The translations under genes were made by a program, and so were the position numbers. The notes below the pieces were generated by a model. It was not told the origin of the DNA and made no database searches. It was given only the letters and a program-made list of their open reading frames with translations. Of a DNA stretch of 64,000 nt, positions 35,747 through 43,650 are shown piece by piece. The first letter of the stretch is position 1, and each line of letters starts with the position of its first letter. Source of the DNA: a virus; the IMG/VR virus record IMGVR_UViG_3300045482_000112, positions 1 to 64,000 of that record. One strand, given 5' to 3'.

Positions 35747-36331
35747 CTCGGTCCCTTGGGATAAGTGGTCTTCCTCCACCGCGTCGGTAAACTGGTGAAG
35801 TTCCTGCATTACCGGGTAGTTGGTGAGCGCCAGGCCCACCAGGCGCTTCTCGTAGGGGCGTATCTCGGGAGAGAAGTCCCTCAGCCTCCCCTTCTCGATG
35901 GCCTCCAGGGTCTCGGGGGTGGCCTCAAGCTGGGCAAACAGGGCCCACTTTCCGTCCTCGTCCTTGTCCACCTTGAACTCGCCGGTCTTGGTGCGGACCC
36001 AGCCGTAGTGGTTATAGCCTCCGCGCCAGTGGTCCACGTTGAGCGGGACGTCCCGCGCCGCGTTGTCCACAAACGCCTGCAGGTCCTGCTTGGTAAAGGT
36101 AAACTTCTTGAGGGTAACCCGCCCCGAAGCATCCTCGACCGGCTTGGCGTAGGTCCCCTCCTTACACACCACCACCGGCCTCGAGACTGCGTTACCGGTA
36201 AACAGAGGCGGAGTGTCCGAGAGGGGGAACTTGATAGGCATCCGCACTTCCACCGGACGGCCATAGCTCATCTCGAACAACACGTTACCCGTGTCCTGGG
36301 TCCCCCGCTGGGGGTCTCTCATCACCTTCAT
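35276..36331 (-). CDS. prohead protease-scaffold fusion
   Basis: 351 residues. The N-terminal half resembles the Mu gpI-type prohead protease: PLNVDHWRGG (candidate catalytic His), RLRDFSPEIRPYEKR (Ser) and GLALTNYPVM, the usual LTNxP. The C-terminal half from about residue 196 is a coiled coil (LDLDRKLTELTARLEASEAA) like a scaffold. An internal ATG with its own ribosome site could give the scaffold alone. Overlaps the portal gene by 4 bases. Confidence 0.75.
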   Translation of the reverse strand: MKVMRDPQRGTQDTGNVLFEMSYGRPVEVRMPIKFPLSDTPPLFTGNAVSRPVVVCKEGTYAKPVEDASGRVTLKKFTFTKQDLQAFVDNAARDVPLNVDHWRGGYNHYGWVRTKTGEFKVDKDEDGKWALFAQLEATPETLEAIEKGRLRDFSPEIRPYEKRLVGLALTNYPVMQELHQFTDAVEEDHLSQGTEMNVDDIKQQQLDLDRKLTELTARLEASEAARKQAEREARTARLALEFSDKVGRLVKDDKGHSRIAPAAREAVLALYLFAAEHEGEVSFSEEGKESKLSPVALLDKVFAGLPSVALFSQETPASATGTDSTGEDAEMGDFNVEEAKKLARARLADFK

Positions 36332-37746
36332 CGCACACTCCTCCTGCGGCTCCCTACAAGCTGCCGCCGCTTGTCCGCATCAAAGCCCATCCAGCGCCGA
36401 ATGGCAGAAGGGGCATGTTCCACTACCGCTGCAAACGCCTTGGCGTCAAAGCTTCCGTCCTTCTGGCTGGCCGAGACCATCTGGCTATAGGCGTTGAGTA
36501 CACTGGCAGGGTCGGCCCTCTCGGACTCGTCCACCTTCAGGGTAGGGAAGTTCACCGCCTCTGGCCAGTTGACCAGCACCAGCTTGGGTATCAGGTAGGT
36601 GTTGATGTACTCCAGGAACTGGATGAGAAGGCTTTGCATGTACCGCCCGGACGCTTTGGTCACCGCATCCGAGAGTTTGTAGTTACCCCCACTGTCCCCT
36701 TCGCTGGTCAGGAACCCCAGCCCCATGCTGCGGTAAATACCATCCACCACCCGGCTCAGGTAGGGCAGGGCGTCGGGCATCTGGGCATTGACTACCTCGA
36801 TGCTGAACTCGTACCCGTCCGGGACCAGCATCCCGGTTCGCGGCTTGGCAGCAAAGGCCGTCAGGGTATTGCGGGCCCCCTGCCATTCCAGGGACTCCCG
36901 TACCACGCTTTTGGGCAGCTTCAGTACCGGAATACCCAGCAAGAACCTCTCGAACCCGGCATTGATAAGCTGTAGCATGGCCCGTTTTATCTTCCAGTTG
37001 ACCCAGGCTCCCTCCAGAATAGAGTTACCCACCAGGTCCCCGTCATCGTCGTGCACAAACAGCACCGACTTGAACATCGGAAGTTTAACCTCCCGGTAGG
37101 CGGCAGCCTCGCCCTGTACCAGCCCTCGCACCACCAGGCGCTGGGGGCCACCTCGAGCGTCCCTCTCCACCTCAGCCAGGTTCACCGGATGGATGGGCAC
37201 CAGCTTGTCCAGCACCGCCAGACCATCCTGGCCCAGGGTTAGCACTATCTCCATGGCACTGCGCCGGAAGATGAGGGCTTGGTAGTAGCTTTTCAACAAG
37301 CGGCCATAGGGGTATTTCCCGGCCCGCTTACCGTCTAGACCCAGCGAGTCCGCAATAAAAGCAGCAATATCCAGGTCCCTGGTATCCTCGCTGGCCGGTT
37401 CGATGTAGTAGCTGGCCGTCCTGAGACTGGAGTAGATGAACTTCATGGCGTCCTGGATGGTGTCATCCCGGAGCATCTTGAAGTATTCCTTGTACCAGTC
37501 CTCGAGGCTGAGACCCCCCACCTCCAGCCCGTCATTCAGAACTCCCGGCAGGTCAATACGCAGGTTCCTGACCCGCGCACTCCCTACCAGCCGCTCCGCC
37601 TCTCGGGGGTCTATGGCCCCGGTAGCGGCCAGCGACACTACCTGGGTGTGTTCCCCATTGGTGATGACTCCGAAATCGGTTGCGTGTACCGGCAACTCAG
37701 GATTCGGAGCATCCCGTTGCCAGAACCTCCATTTAGGCTTAGCCAT
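36328..37746 (-). CDS. portal protein
   Basis: 472 residues from the ATG that starts MAKPKWRFW; the frame opens earlier within the terminase gene. Portal features: LEDWYKEYFKMLRDDTIQDAM, helical stem sequences, VLFVHDDDGDLVGNSILEGAW and MGLGFLTSEGDSGGNYKLSDA before the crown helices. Location between large terminase and protease is standard. Confidence 0.85.
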   Translation of the reverse strand: MAKPKWRFWQRDAPNPELPVHATDFGVITNGEHTQVVSLAATGAIDPREAERLVGSARVRNLRIDLPGVLNDGLEVGGLSLEDWYKEYFKMLRDDTIQDAMKFIYSSLRTASYYIEPASEDTRDLDIAAFIADSLGLDGKRAGKYPYGRLLKSYYQALIFRRSAMEIVLTLGQDGLAVLDKLVPIHPVNLAEVERDARGGPQRLVVRGLVQGEAAAYREVKLPMFKSVLFVHDDDGDLVGNSILEGAWVNWKIKRAMLQLINAGFERFLLGIPVLKLPKSVVRESLEWQGARNTLTAFAAKPRTGMLVPDGYEFSIEVVNAQMPDALPYLSRVVDGIYRSMGLGFLTSEGDSGGNYKLSDAVTKASGRYMQSLLIQFLEYINTYLIPKLVLVNWPEAVNFPTLKVDESERADPASVLNAYSQMVSASQKDGSFDAKAFAAVVEHAPSAIRRWMGFDADKRRQLVGSRRRSVR

Positions 37747-37753
37747 CGGTCTC

Positions 37754-39169
37754 CTAGGTAAAAAGCTGCTCCAGGTCATCCACTGCATCCAGAGCGTTAT
37801 CCTGCATATGTACCAGCCAGCCCAGGTCCTGGCCCCCTGTCTCCACGGAACCAGACCCGTGCTCGGCCACCTGCCACCAGGCCAGGGCCAGGGAGACCAC
37901 CCGGTCATCCTTGCCCCTGCCCGCAGCCTTCATCTGCAGGCGCCCTCCGGGGGTGCGCTCGTACACAAAGTCCCGAAACTCGTCCAGATACTCCTTGTCA
38001 TCCGGTAGAATGATGCGCTTATGTTCTATGGCCAGGGCCAGCTTGTTGATGTACTCCTCTTTAATGTTGGTGGTCTTGAAGGCCACCCCCTCAAAGGGTA
38101 TCTGCATGGAAGCCATCTGTCCGGCCAGCACATCCCCGCTACCCTGTACATCGGCTACCACAAAGGCCCGGTACTTCTGCTGCATGTTCTTCAGTCTCTC
38201 GAGCTGTCGTTCCCAGGAAACCGTGTTCACTCGCAGGACCTCCACTACCTTACGGCGGTCCATGTCCACTGCTGTAAACACCGAGAAGTCATCCAGTCGC
38301 CCAAAGTCGGCCCCTATCACATAGCGAGTCATGGAGCGTACCGGCTCCGTGATGATGGAATGTCCCTCATGCTGCACCGGGGCCTTGGGTACCTCCACCA
38401 GCCCCTGGAAGACCGAACCCGAGTCGGGGATGAACTCGGCCCCGTACTCCTGCCGGTAGGTCCTGTCTGGCTGTACCCGCTTCTGTTCCTCGAAGAACTC
38501 TCTGGGTACTGTCGGGTTGGCCTCCCAGGTGGGAAGCTGCCAGGCCGCGTACTTGGTGTAGTTGGGGTACCTGGGATGTTCCGCCATCTCCAGGGCTTCC
38601 CGGAACATGGCGTGTACCCAGTTGAATCCCTTGGGCGTGGTAATAATAAGTACCCACCCATTTGTCGTGGTTAGTGTAGGCAGCAAAGCCTCGTACCAGA
38701 CCTTCTCGTCCACCATGGCCGCCTCGTCCATGATGATGAAGTCCAGACTGGCCCCTCTCAGGTTGTCGGGGGAGTCCCCGCTCTTCCCCTGAAAACGGGA
38801 AACCCCCAGAAACTTCCCCTGAGCATCATAATGCTCTATACTCATCCGCAGGTTGCGGTACGAGACCTTCAACTTGCGGGTACCTGGCAGTACGACATCT
38901 GCCCTGCGGACATACTCCACTACCCTCTCGAAGATGATGGTGGCCTGTTCGTAAGTGGGGGCCACCACCCAGCCCGTACGTCCCGACCGCATCAGAATTT
39001 CAAAGGCCGCCTCCACACTGGCAACCTCGCTCTTCCCGCTCTGACGGCCTATAATAGCCACCCGGTACAGGCTCCAGGAGTTATGAATGGCTTCCTGGTA
39101 GGGGTAGGGCTGGTAGTTGATTAGCTTGAAGAAAGCTGCGCTGGGAGCAGCCTCGCGTATGTACCTCAC
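37754..39169 (-). CDS. terL: terminase large subunit
   Basis: 471 residues, GTG start after AAGGGGG. Walker A GRQSGKS (residues 41-47), Walker B FIIMDEAAM and the coupling motif LIITTPKG form the packaging ATPase. The nuclease domain has IGADFGRLDD, VADVQGSGD and GKDDRVVS, the three acidic positions of the RNase H-like fold. It packages and cuts concatemeric DNA. Confidence 0.95.
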   Translation of the reverse strand: MRYIREAAPSAAFFKLINYQPYPYQEAIHNSWSLYRVAIIGRQSGKSEVASVEAAFEILMRSGRTGWVVAPTYEQATIIFERVVEYVRRADVVLPGTRKLKVSYRNLRMSIEHYDAQGKFLGVSRFQGKSGDSPDNLRGASLDFIIMDEAAMVDEKVWYEALLPTLTTTNGWVLIITTPKGFNWVHAMFREALEMAEHPRYPNYTKYAAWQLPTWEANPTVPREFFEEQKRVQPDRTYRQEYGAEFIPDSGSVFQGLVEVPKAPVQHEGHSIITEPVRSMTRYVIGADFGRLDDFSVFTAVDMDRRKVVEVLRVNTVSWERQLERLKNMQQKYRAFVVADVQGSGDVLAGQMASMQIPFEGVAFKTTNIKEEYINKLALAIEHKRIILPDDKEYLDEFRDFVYERTPGGRLQMKAAGRGKDDRVVSLALAWWQVAEHGSGSVETGGQDLGWLVHMQDNALDAVDDLEQLFT

Positions 39170-39180
39170 CCAGCCCCCTT

Positions 39181-39211
39181 AAATAAGAAGACCCCCTTCT
39201 TGGAGGGGGTC
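39181..39211 (-). terminator. hairpin between terS and terL
   Basis: A 7-8 bp stem (GACCCCC/GGGGGTC). On the minus strand it is followed by TTCTTATTT. It lies just downstream of a TATAAT, so a transcript starting there would begin with this hairpin. It may be an attenuator rather than a simple terminator. Confidence 0.65.
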
Positions 39212-39222
39212 ATTTACGCTAC

Positions 39223-39228
39223 ATTATA
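39223..39228 (-). promoter_or_regulatory. TATAAT -10 box before terL
   Basis: TATAAT on the minus strand in an AT-rich gap between terS and terL. No good -35 lies at 17 bases. Predicted start near 39216, about 47 bases before the terL GTG. Confidence 0.45.
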
Positions 39229-39241
39229 CACCATGCTTTTT

Positions 39242-39799
39242 TTACAAAATCTCGTACTCAACATCCTCTACATCCGGCTTGCGAACCAGGTCGTCCTCGG
39301 TCTGGGCTGCCGTCAGTCGAGGGGTAGTACTCCCCGAGGTCTGGCCCTCCGACAGCTTGGTCAGTACCGCTGCCCGGTTCTGGGCCAGCCTCTCCACCCC
39401 CTGCAGCATCCCCATCAGGTCCTTGGCAGTAACCTGCATCACTTTGCTGCCGTCCGCACGGCGTACCTGACCCTTCCGTAAGTGCAAGAAGTCGTTGCGT
39501 GCCTCCACAAAGAGGTCCATCAACTCCTGCTGGGCTACCGCATTGAGGGCCAGGTACTCGCGCACCTCGCCCTCGGCCAGTTCCCGGTAGGAAGCCCCCT
39601 CCATCCGGGACTTCATCTCCTTCAGGGCCCGCTGCACTGCTGTCCGGTTGGTGGAAAACCCCACATTCTGCAAAGTGTCCGCAATCATGTCAATGCTGTA
39701 GCCCCAGACATGGTAATTCCAGATGTGACGGTACAACTCCACATCCTCGGGAGTGGGGGCACATTGCTCCGCCAGACTGCGAAAGCTAATTTCGGGCAT
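39242..39799 (-). CDS. terS: terminase small subunit
   Basis: 185 residues immediately upstream of terL. An N-terminal helix-turn-helix region (WGYSIDMIADTLQNVGFSTN, AVQRALKEMKSRM) is followed by a helical oligomerisation region (VAQQELMDLFVEARNDFLHL) and an acidic tail, as in small terminases that recognise the packaging site. Overlaps the ParB-like gene by 14 bases. Confidence 0.75.
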   Translation of the reverse strand: MPEISFRSLAEQCAPTPEDVELYRHIWNYHVWGYSIDMIADTLQNVGFSTNRTAVQRALKEMKSRMEGASYRELAEGEVREYLALNAVAQQELMDLFVEARNDFLHLRKGQVRRADGSKVMQVTAKDLMGMLQGVERLAQNRAAVLTKLSEGQTSGSTTPRLTAAQTEDDLVRKPDVEDVEYEIL

Positions 39800-40511
39800 A
39801 GGCCCTCAGAGCCTCAAGCACCCCCACACTGCGCCGGAAGCCCTTCGTGGTGGGAGCCGAGTCCTTGTCCTGGATGACCTTGGCCACCAGGGTTTCAAAC
39901 TCGTCTACCTCCATCTCCGACTCGAAGGGCAGTACCACATTCAGAATATTCCGCTCCTTGTTCCCCAGCGGACGGCTACCGGGAGGTACCGCCCTGCCTT
40001 TAGCCTGCCTGGCCGCCATCAAGGCCTCGGTCAGCATCTCCTTGCGCTGTCCGGTAGCGCTGGCCACTTCCTCCAGGGTCCTGCCCCTGGACGTCAGCCA
40101 CTCCACGATGACCCCGGTCTTTCTGGCATCCTCGAGACTTCCTCTGCCCTTATGGTTCAGGGCCTGACCCAACTCGGCCAACTCCGCCTCGGTAAACTCC
40201 GACAGTTTGCCCATCACCAGCAACGGGATAGTAGGGTCATTCACCAACCCATCCAGGAAGGCCAGCTTGCGGGCAGTGAATTTCTGCTCCCCGTCCACAA
40301 CCAGGTACCTGCGGCTTCCAGGCTCCACGGTAGTGCCCTCATAGTGTACCGGACGGTCAAACTCCACCACCAGCGGGCAGTCCTTCATGTCCCACTTGGC
40401 GATAGACGCCTTGAGGTCGTCCATCTCATTCTCGGTCGTACCGTGGGGGTTCCAGGGGTTGGGGCTAACCTCATTCATCGGGGCGTATACCAGTTCCATT
40501 TTCTTACTCAT
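39786..40511 (-). CDS. ParB/Srx-like domain protein
   Basis: 241 residues. NPWNPHGTTENEMDDLKASI and RYLVVDGEQKFTARKLAFLDG (residues 88-108) are the ParB/sulfiredoxin-fold motifs, VDGEQKFTAR replacing the usual xDGHHRxxA. A central helix-turn-helix (RGRTLEEVASATGQRKEML) follows. Such phage proteins often sit beside terminases and may act in DNA segregation or packaging control. Some ParB-fold proteins bind CTP or have nuclease activity. Confidence 0.8.
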   Translation of the reverse strand: MSKKMELVYAPMNEVSPNPWNPHGTTENEMDDLKASIAKWDMKDCPLVVEFDRPVHYEGTTVEPGSRRYLVVDGEQKFTARKLAFLDGLVNDPTIPLLVMGKLSEFTEAELAELGQALNHKGRGSLEDARKTGVIVEWLTSRGRTLEEVASATGQRKEMLTEALMAARQAKGRAVPPGSRPLGNKERNILNVVLPFESEMEVDEFETLVAKVIQDKDSAPTTKGFRRSVGVLEALRAYARN

Positions 40512-41136
40512 CGCTAGACTCCATCGCTAAAAGTTCCTCGTAAGTGAGGTCCTCTCGAAAAACCTCGTTGTAGTAGTAGGGGTAGTGTCCCCCGCCAAAC
40601 ACCTGCCTGGCCGTTACCGAAAGCGCGTCCTTGCCGTCCAGGTGGATGAGGGAGTCCGCCCGGTCAAAGCTCCACTCCACCACGGGGGAGTCCCCGGCGA
40701 TACCCACCAGGATGACCCTGTCCACCAGCAGGCTCAACTGCCTGGAATGGATGCGAAACCTCCAGCGAGGGGCGGGTATGCGGGCATCCCGGTTCAACCG
40801 GCTACCCTTCACCTCCACCCGCTCCCCACCAATGAAGCAGTCCACTGTCCCATTAGCCCCAGGCATCAGCTCCACCTCCGGGTAGCGGGCCTGAACGTAT
40901 TCCAGGGCCATGACCCCCGTCTCCCGATGGGTCAACGGTAGCCCCCCCAGAGCCAGCATGAACTTGCTCCACCCACCCCACTCCAGCTCAACTATTCTGG
41001 CCGAAGGGTACGCCACCCCATGCTGGGTCTCCCAGTAGGTGCGGTTCTCCCCTCTCCAGTCCAGTCTTACCGGTAGCTTCCCGGTACGCGCTCTAAAGTC
41101 TTCGGCCAGACGCATATGCCTTGCGCGTCTGTCCAT
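40504..41136 (-). CDS. PD-(D/E)XK endonuclease-like protein
   Basis: 210 residues. TVDCFIGGERVEVKGSRL supplies Asp then ExK about 9 residues later, the PD-(D/E)XK core, and the preceding segment with YPSARIVELEWGGWSKFM suits a DNA-binding helix region as in homing or restriction-type enzymes. The ATG is only about 8 bases from a TATAAT, so its transcript would be nearly leaderless. Overlaps the ParB-like gene by 8 bases. Confidence 0.6.
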   Translation of the reverse strand: MDRRARHMRLAEDFRARTGKLPVRLDWRGENRTYWETQHGVAYPSARIVELEWGGWSKFMLALGGLPLTHRETGVMALEYVQARYPEVELMPGANGTVDCFIGGERVEVKGSRLNRDARIPAPRWRFRIHSRQLSLLVDRVILVGIAGDSPVVEWSFDRADSLIHLDGKDALSVTARQVFGGGHYPYYYNEVFREDLTYEELLAMESSDE

Positions 41137-41144
41137 GCCCTCTC

Positions 41145-41153
41145 ATTATACCA
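41145..41153 (-). promoter_or_regulatory. extended -10 promoter TGGTATAAT
   Basis: A perfect extended -10 on the minus strand. TATAAT ends 8 bases before the ATG of the nuclease gene, giving a leader of 0-3 bases. This arrangement is common for leaderless genes in Deinococcota. No -35 is visible. Confidence 0.7.
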
Positions 41154-41162
41154 TTCCTCCTT

Positions 41163-41780
41163 TTACACAAAGGTAAACGTCTCATCCAGGTAACGAGCGT
41201 ACACCGCCTGTCTTAAAATATCCCCCACATCCTGCCCCACCCCGGTCAGGTACCCATACAGCGGATAGGGGTAGACCACCTCTTCATCCGCCCAAAACAA
41301 CCTCACCGCCAGGGTGTACACCTCCACCACCTCATACTTCACACTCTCCTCCGGCACTCCCCTCTTCCAGAAGACCTGCTTGTCCCGGTACCGGTTCTGC
41401 TGTAGATGGCTCCAGGGCTGGATGGGCCGGGTAGGACAGTCAATAAGAACCCCGTAGTCCACCGGCACCCCCTGGACCTCCAGCTCATGCCTCATCGCGG
41501 AGACATGCTGCAGTCCCAGTATTGGCAGTACCCGCCGCTGTACCAGGTCGAACAACGACACATTGCAGAACGTCACCAGCGAGGCCGCCTCCTTTTCCGC
41601 CAGGTAACCCCTCTGCCGGTAACTCCTGAGAATAGTAGCCCTGGCTCCCTCCGCCTCTTCTCCTGACCCATCCACAAACTGCATGGTAGGGAGTACCCGC
41701 AAACTTACTCCCTCCTCCACCTGAAAAGAATGCACCACCTGCAGGTGTTCCAGCCGGTAGGTAGTCTGCCAATTCTGCAT
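41163..41780 (-). CDS. unknown protein, 205 aa
   Basis: First gene of the leftward late block. A mixed helix/strand protein: LEHLQVVHSFQVEEGVSLRV, then ATILRSYRQRGYLAEKEAASL, which may be a short helix-turn-helix. No family recognised. It has its own -10-like box 7 bases upstream of the ATG, so it may be an early-expressed late regulator; that is speculation. Confidence 0.65.
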   Translation of the reverse strand: MQNWQTTYRLEHLQVVHSFQVEEGVSLRVLPTMQFVDGSGEEAEGARATILRSYRQRGYLAEKEAASLVTFCNVSLFDLVQRRVLPILGLQHVSAMRHELEVQGVPVDYGVLIDCPTRPIQPWSHLQQNRYRDKQVFWKRGVPEESVKYEVVEVYTLAVRLFWADEEVVYPYPLYGYLTGVGQDVGDILRQAVYARYLDETFTFV

Positions 41781-41787
41781 ACCTTCA

Positions 41788-41793
41788 ATTCTA
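41788..41793 (-). promoter_or_regulatory. -10-like box TAGAAT before late block
   Basis: TAGAAT on the minus strand, 7 bases upstream of the ATG at 41780, matching the spacing seen at 41145-41153. A GAAGG between box and ATG could also serve as a weak ribosome site. Confidence 0.4.
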
Positions 41794-41794
41794 C

Positions 41795-42029
41795 TTCACC
41801 CTCTCATAGAAGTCGAACTTGTTATTTCTAAAGAAATTCCCCCCGTTTTTGAAGGTTGGGTTGGGAAATGGGACTTTAGTGCTGCGTGACGGCATAACGC
41901 CTACACTCCATAAACACGATAAAAAAGGCCCTCCCCGCACCTTGCTGCGCTACAGGCTTTGGTGTTGGTTTTTGCTGCTGCAAGACATACTTATATCAGG
42001 AAAGGAGATGACTCCGACCCCAAACCCAA
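41795..42029. other. divergent intergenic region
   Basis: A gap between the leftward late genes and the rightward accessory module, AT-richer than its surroundings, with GATAAAAAAGG and TTATATC stretches. Promoters for the rightward genes, or an origin, could lie here. I see no gene, direct repeats or iterons. Confidence 0.4.
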
Positions 42030-42187
42030 GGCTAGGGCCGAACCCCTAGCCGCTGACAAAAAATCAAAGTGTGGGACTCTACAGAATCCTGCATAAATCC
42101 AGCAAGACAATGCTGGTTGGCGGTCTGCGGGAGCAGTAGCCAGGGCCACCCTACGCGCCCATAGAAGCGTAGGGAAAAGGAAAGAGT

Positions 42188-42514
42188 ATGAAAAACCCTG
42201 CAACAAGAGCAGAAGAGCTCGAAGTGCTGAACAGCTTCGGCTACCGGGTGATTCTGCCCGTAGCCGTCCAGGAGGGCGAATACGCCCTCCTGGAGTTCAA
42301 GTCCATGCCGCCCTTGATGGGCGACATGGACGTAGTCACGACGGAGGCGCGGTACATACTTGCCTGGAAATACATCCAGGTGGGTTTTGTCCGGGTGATT
42401 ACCCGGACAAAAGACGAGCGTACGCTCGGAGTCCACGTCAGGGTATCTCTCGATACCCCAAAGGAGTTCTCGGTAGTGGGGGAGCGGCTCGCCCGCTCCC
42501 TGCACAAAAGTTAA
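42188..42514 (+). CDS. unknown protein encoded by hairpin-rich mRNA
   Basis: 108 residues after AAAGGAAAGAG. The protein looks ordinary, with strands (RVILPVAVQEGEYALLEF, FVRVITRTKDERTLGVHVRV) and a helix at the start. I recognise no family. Its coding sequence is built of eight or more consecutive perfect or near-perfect hairpins, so codon choice seems constrained by RNA or DNA folding. It ends before a run of 13 C. The leader holds three further hairpins. Confidence 0.6.
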   Translation: MKNPATRAEELEVLNSFGYRVILPVAVQEGEYALLEFKSMPPLMGDMDVVTTEARYILAWKYIQVGFVRVITRTKDERTLGVHVRVSLDTPKEFSVVGERLARSLHKS

Positions 42515-42556
42515 CCCCCCCCCCCCCTGCCCGGAGGGTATCCGGGCAAGGAAACC

Positions 42557-42676
42557 ATGCCCAAAAAGAAGTACTACTGGGTCGTGTCCGCGCGGTTTAC
42601 CGCGCGGTACGACACATATAACCAGGCCTTAGCAGCATGGGCCAGCCTCAGGCTGGCCCATATAGAGTACCGATAG
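42557..42676 (+). CDS. 39-residue basic peptide in hairpin-rich mRNA
   Basis: ATG after CAAGGAAAC gives MPKKKYYWVVSARFTARYD, then a helix (YNQALAAWASLRLAHIEYR). Two strong hairpins lie inside it: a 9-bp stem in the middle and a 12-bp near-palindrome near the end. It is basic and aromatic, so nucleic-acid binding is possible. A terminator follows directly. Confidence 0.55.
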   Translation: MPKKKYYWVVSARFTARYDTYNQALAAWASLRLAHIEYR

Positions 42677-42680
42677 TTAT

Positions 42681-42708
42681 GCCCCCAGCCGTAAGGCTGG
42701 GGGCTTTT
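42681..42708 (+). terminator. intrinsic terminator
   Basis: A 10-bp stem GCCCCCAGCC/GGCTGGGGGC with a GTAA loop, then TTTT, 4 bases after the 39-residue gene. Confidence 0.9.
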
Positions 42709-42734
42709 CCTTTGGGCCAGGGCAGGAGACCCAC

Positions 42735-43318
42735 TCCCACCGCCCACCCCCCAGTTCAGCGAGGCTTACGCCTCGCCTCACTTCCACCCACCGACAGCAA
42801 AGCCCCCCGGCATGGCCGAGGCTCTCTACGCTCGCCAGGAAAGACAAAGGCAACACTACGTGTCCCACCGCCCACCCCCCACTCCCACCCCTAGAGAACC
42901 TCACTCACCCGCCAACGACCCTCGGGCCAACAACACCCCAAGGACCCACCGCCCGCTCGGCTACGCCGCAGCCTCAAGGGCAGCGCGACTAGAGTCCCAC
43001 CTCCCGCTCGGTCCCAAAGGGGCCTCAAGGGCAGCGCGACTAGAGTCCCGCCGCCCACCCCCGGCCCTGGCCTCGCACGCTCGGCCAGGCTTGCCCACCC
43101 TTACGACCCCCCACACCACAACCTGGCCGCCCAAAGAAAAGCTAGGCTGCGGCCACAGGCCGCACTCGACTGTCCTCACCCCCACCCCCACGCCTCGCAC
43201 CCTACGCTGAGGGACAAAGACCAGTGGAAAGTTCTACCCGACCAAGGCCCCACCGCCCGTTCAGTTACTACGTAGCCTCAAGGGGGGCAGAACACGTAGT
43301 GTCCCACCGCCCACCCCC
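42735..43318 (+). repeat. C-rich repeat array with hairpins
   Basis: A core TCCCACCGCCCACCCCC or close variant occurs near 42735, 42863, 42944, 42994, 43046, 43245 and 43302. Several copies follow a GCCTCAAGGG block and a short palindrome such as GACTAGAGTC or ACACGTAGTGT. Two units (about 42971-43000 and 43022-43051) share GCCTCAAGGGCAGCGCGACT exactly. On the minus strand the core is G-rich enough for quadruplexes. No convincing gene is present; one 132-codon frame here is low-complexity. Confidence 0.7.
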
Positions 43319-43437
43319 GCCTCCCACACTACCCAGGAAAGAAAGGTAACAAGAGAGTATGGACAGGGTTGCCTGGGTGGGGAAAGAGGGGTAAAAAGGC
43401 AAAAAGGGAGAAAAAGTAGAGGACATACAACTCATGA
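43319..43437 (+). other. polypurine stretch, no gene
   Basis: GGAAAGAGGGGTAAAAAGG and neighbouring A/G-rich sequence between the C-rich array and the nested fold. ACCCAGG near 43327 and CCTGGGT near 43371 could pair. I see no gene or clear promoter. Confidence 0.4.
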
Positions 43438-43637
43438 CTGGGTCGTAGCCCCAGGGCTTTGATGCGCGACTAGCACGGTCCGTCTGCCGTGTCAAGGCCC
43501 CCTCCCCGCTACCTGGGGGCCTCCTCCCCGCTAGCGCGGGTCCCCTCCCCCAGCGGGTCCCCTCCTTGACACGGTTCGCTTCGCCAGCCGTCCCGTGCTG
43601 GGCAGTCGCCAAAGCCCTGGGTCTACTACTGACCCAG
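43438..43637 (+). ncRNA. nested ~200-base structured RNA or leader
   Basis: Helices nest in order. P1: 43438-43443 with 43632-43637, and 43445-43448 with 43623-43626. P2: 43450-43461 with 43610-43621 (12 bp). P3: 43466-43471 with 43604-43609 and 43473-43478 with 43593-43598. P4: 43487-43497 with 43564-43574 (11 bp). P5: 43505-43509 with 43553-43557 and 43514-43519 with 43547-43552. P6: hairpin 43527-43540. All Watson-Crick. It ends 13 bases before the polymerase-like ATG and leaves the ribosome site (AAGGAG) free. It could be a leader element or a separate RNA. Confidence 0.75.
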
Positions 43638-43650
43638 GCAAGGAGTTGTT

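Larger units (their letters stand above)
42030..42704 (+). repeat. string of sixteen adjacent hairpins
   Basis: Inverted repeats follow one another through a leader and two small genes. Arm lengths: 42030-42051 (8 bp), 42099-42116 (6), 42125-42136 (4), 42149-42174 (8), 42220-42239 (8 with bulge), 42238-42266 (10 with bulge), 42268-42293 (11), 42301-42331 (12 with one mismatch), 42363-42380 (5), 42385-42412 (12), 42415-42428 (6), 42441-42458 (7), 42480-42500 (8), 42528-42548 (8), 42588-42607 (9), 42637-42661 (12). The terminator hairpin follows. The hairpins differ in sequence, so they are not copies of one repeat. Confidence 0.8.

Noticed and set aside
42812-43210. 132-codon open frame on the + strand
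   Set aside because: Low-complexity Pro/Arg/His/Thr sequence created by the C-rich repeat array, with internal near-duplicates and no ribosome site.
42735-43318. CRISPR array
   Set aside because: Repeat cores are spaced unevenly, are diverged, and the intervening sequences are themselves partly repeated; no cas genes.
43564-43574. TTGACA as a -35 box
   Set aside because: It is part of helix P4, and no AT-rich -10 lies 16-18 bases downstream.
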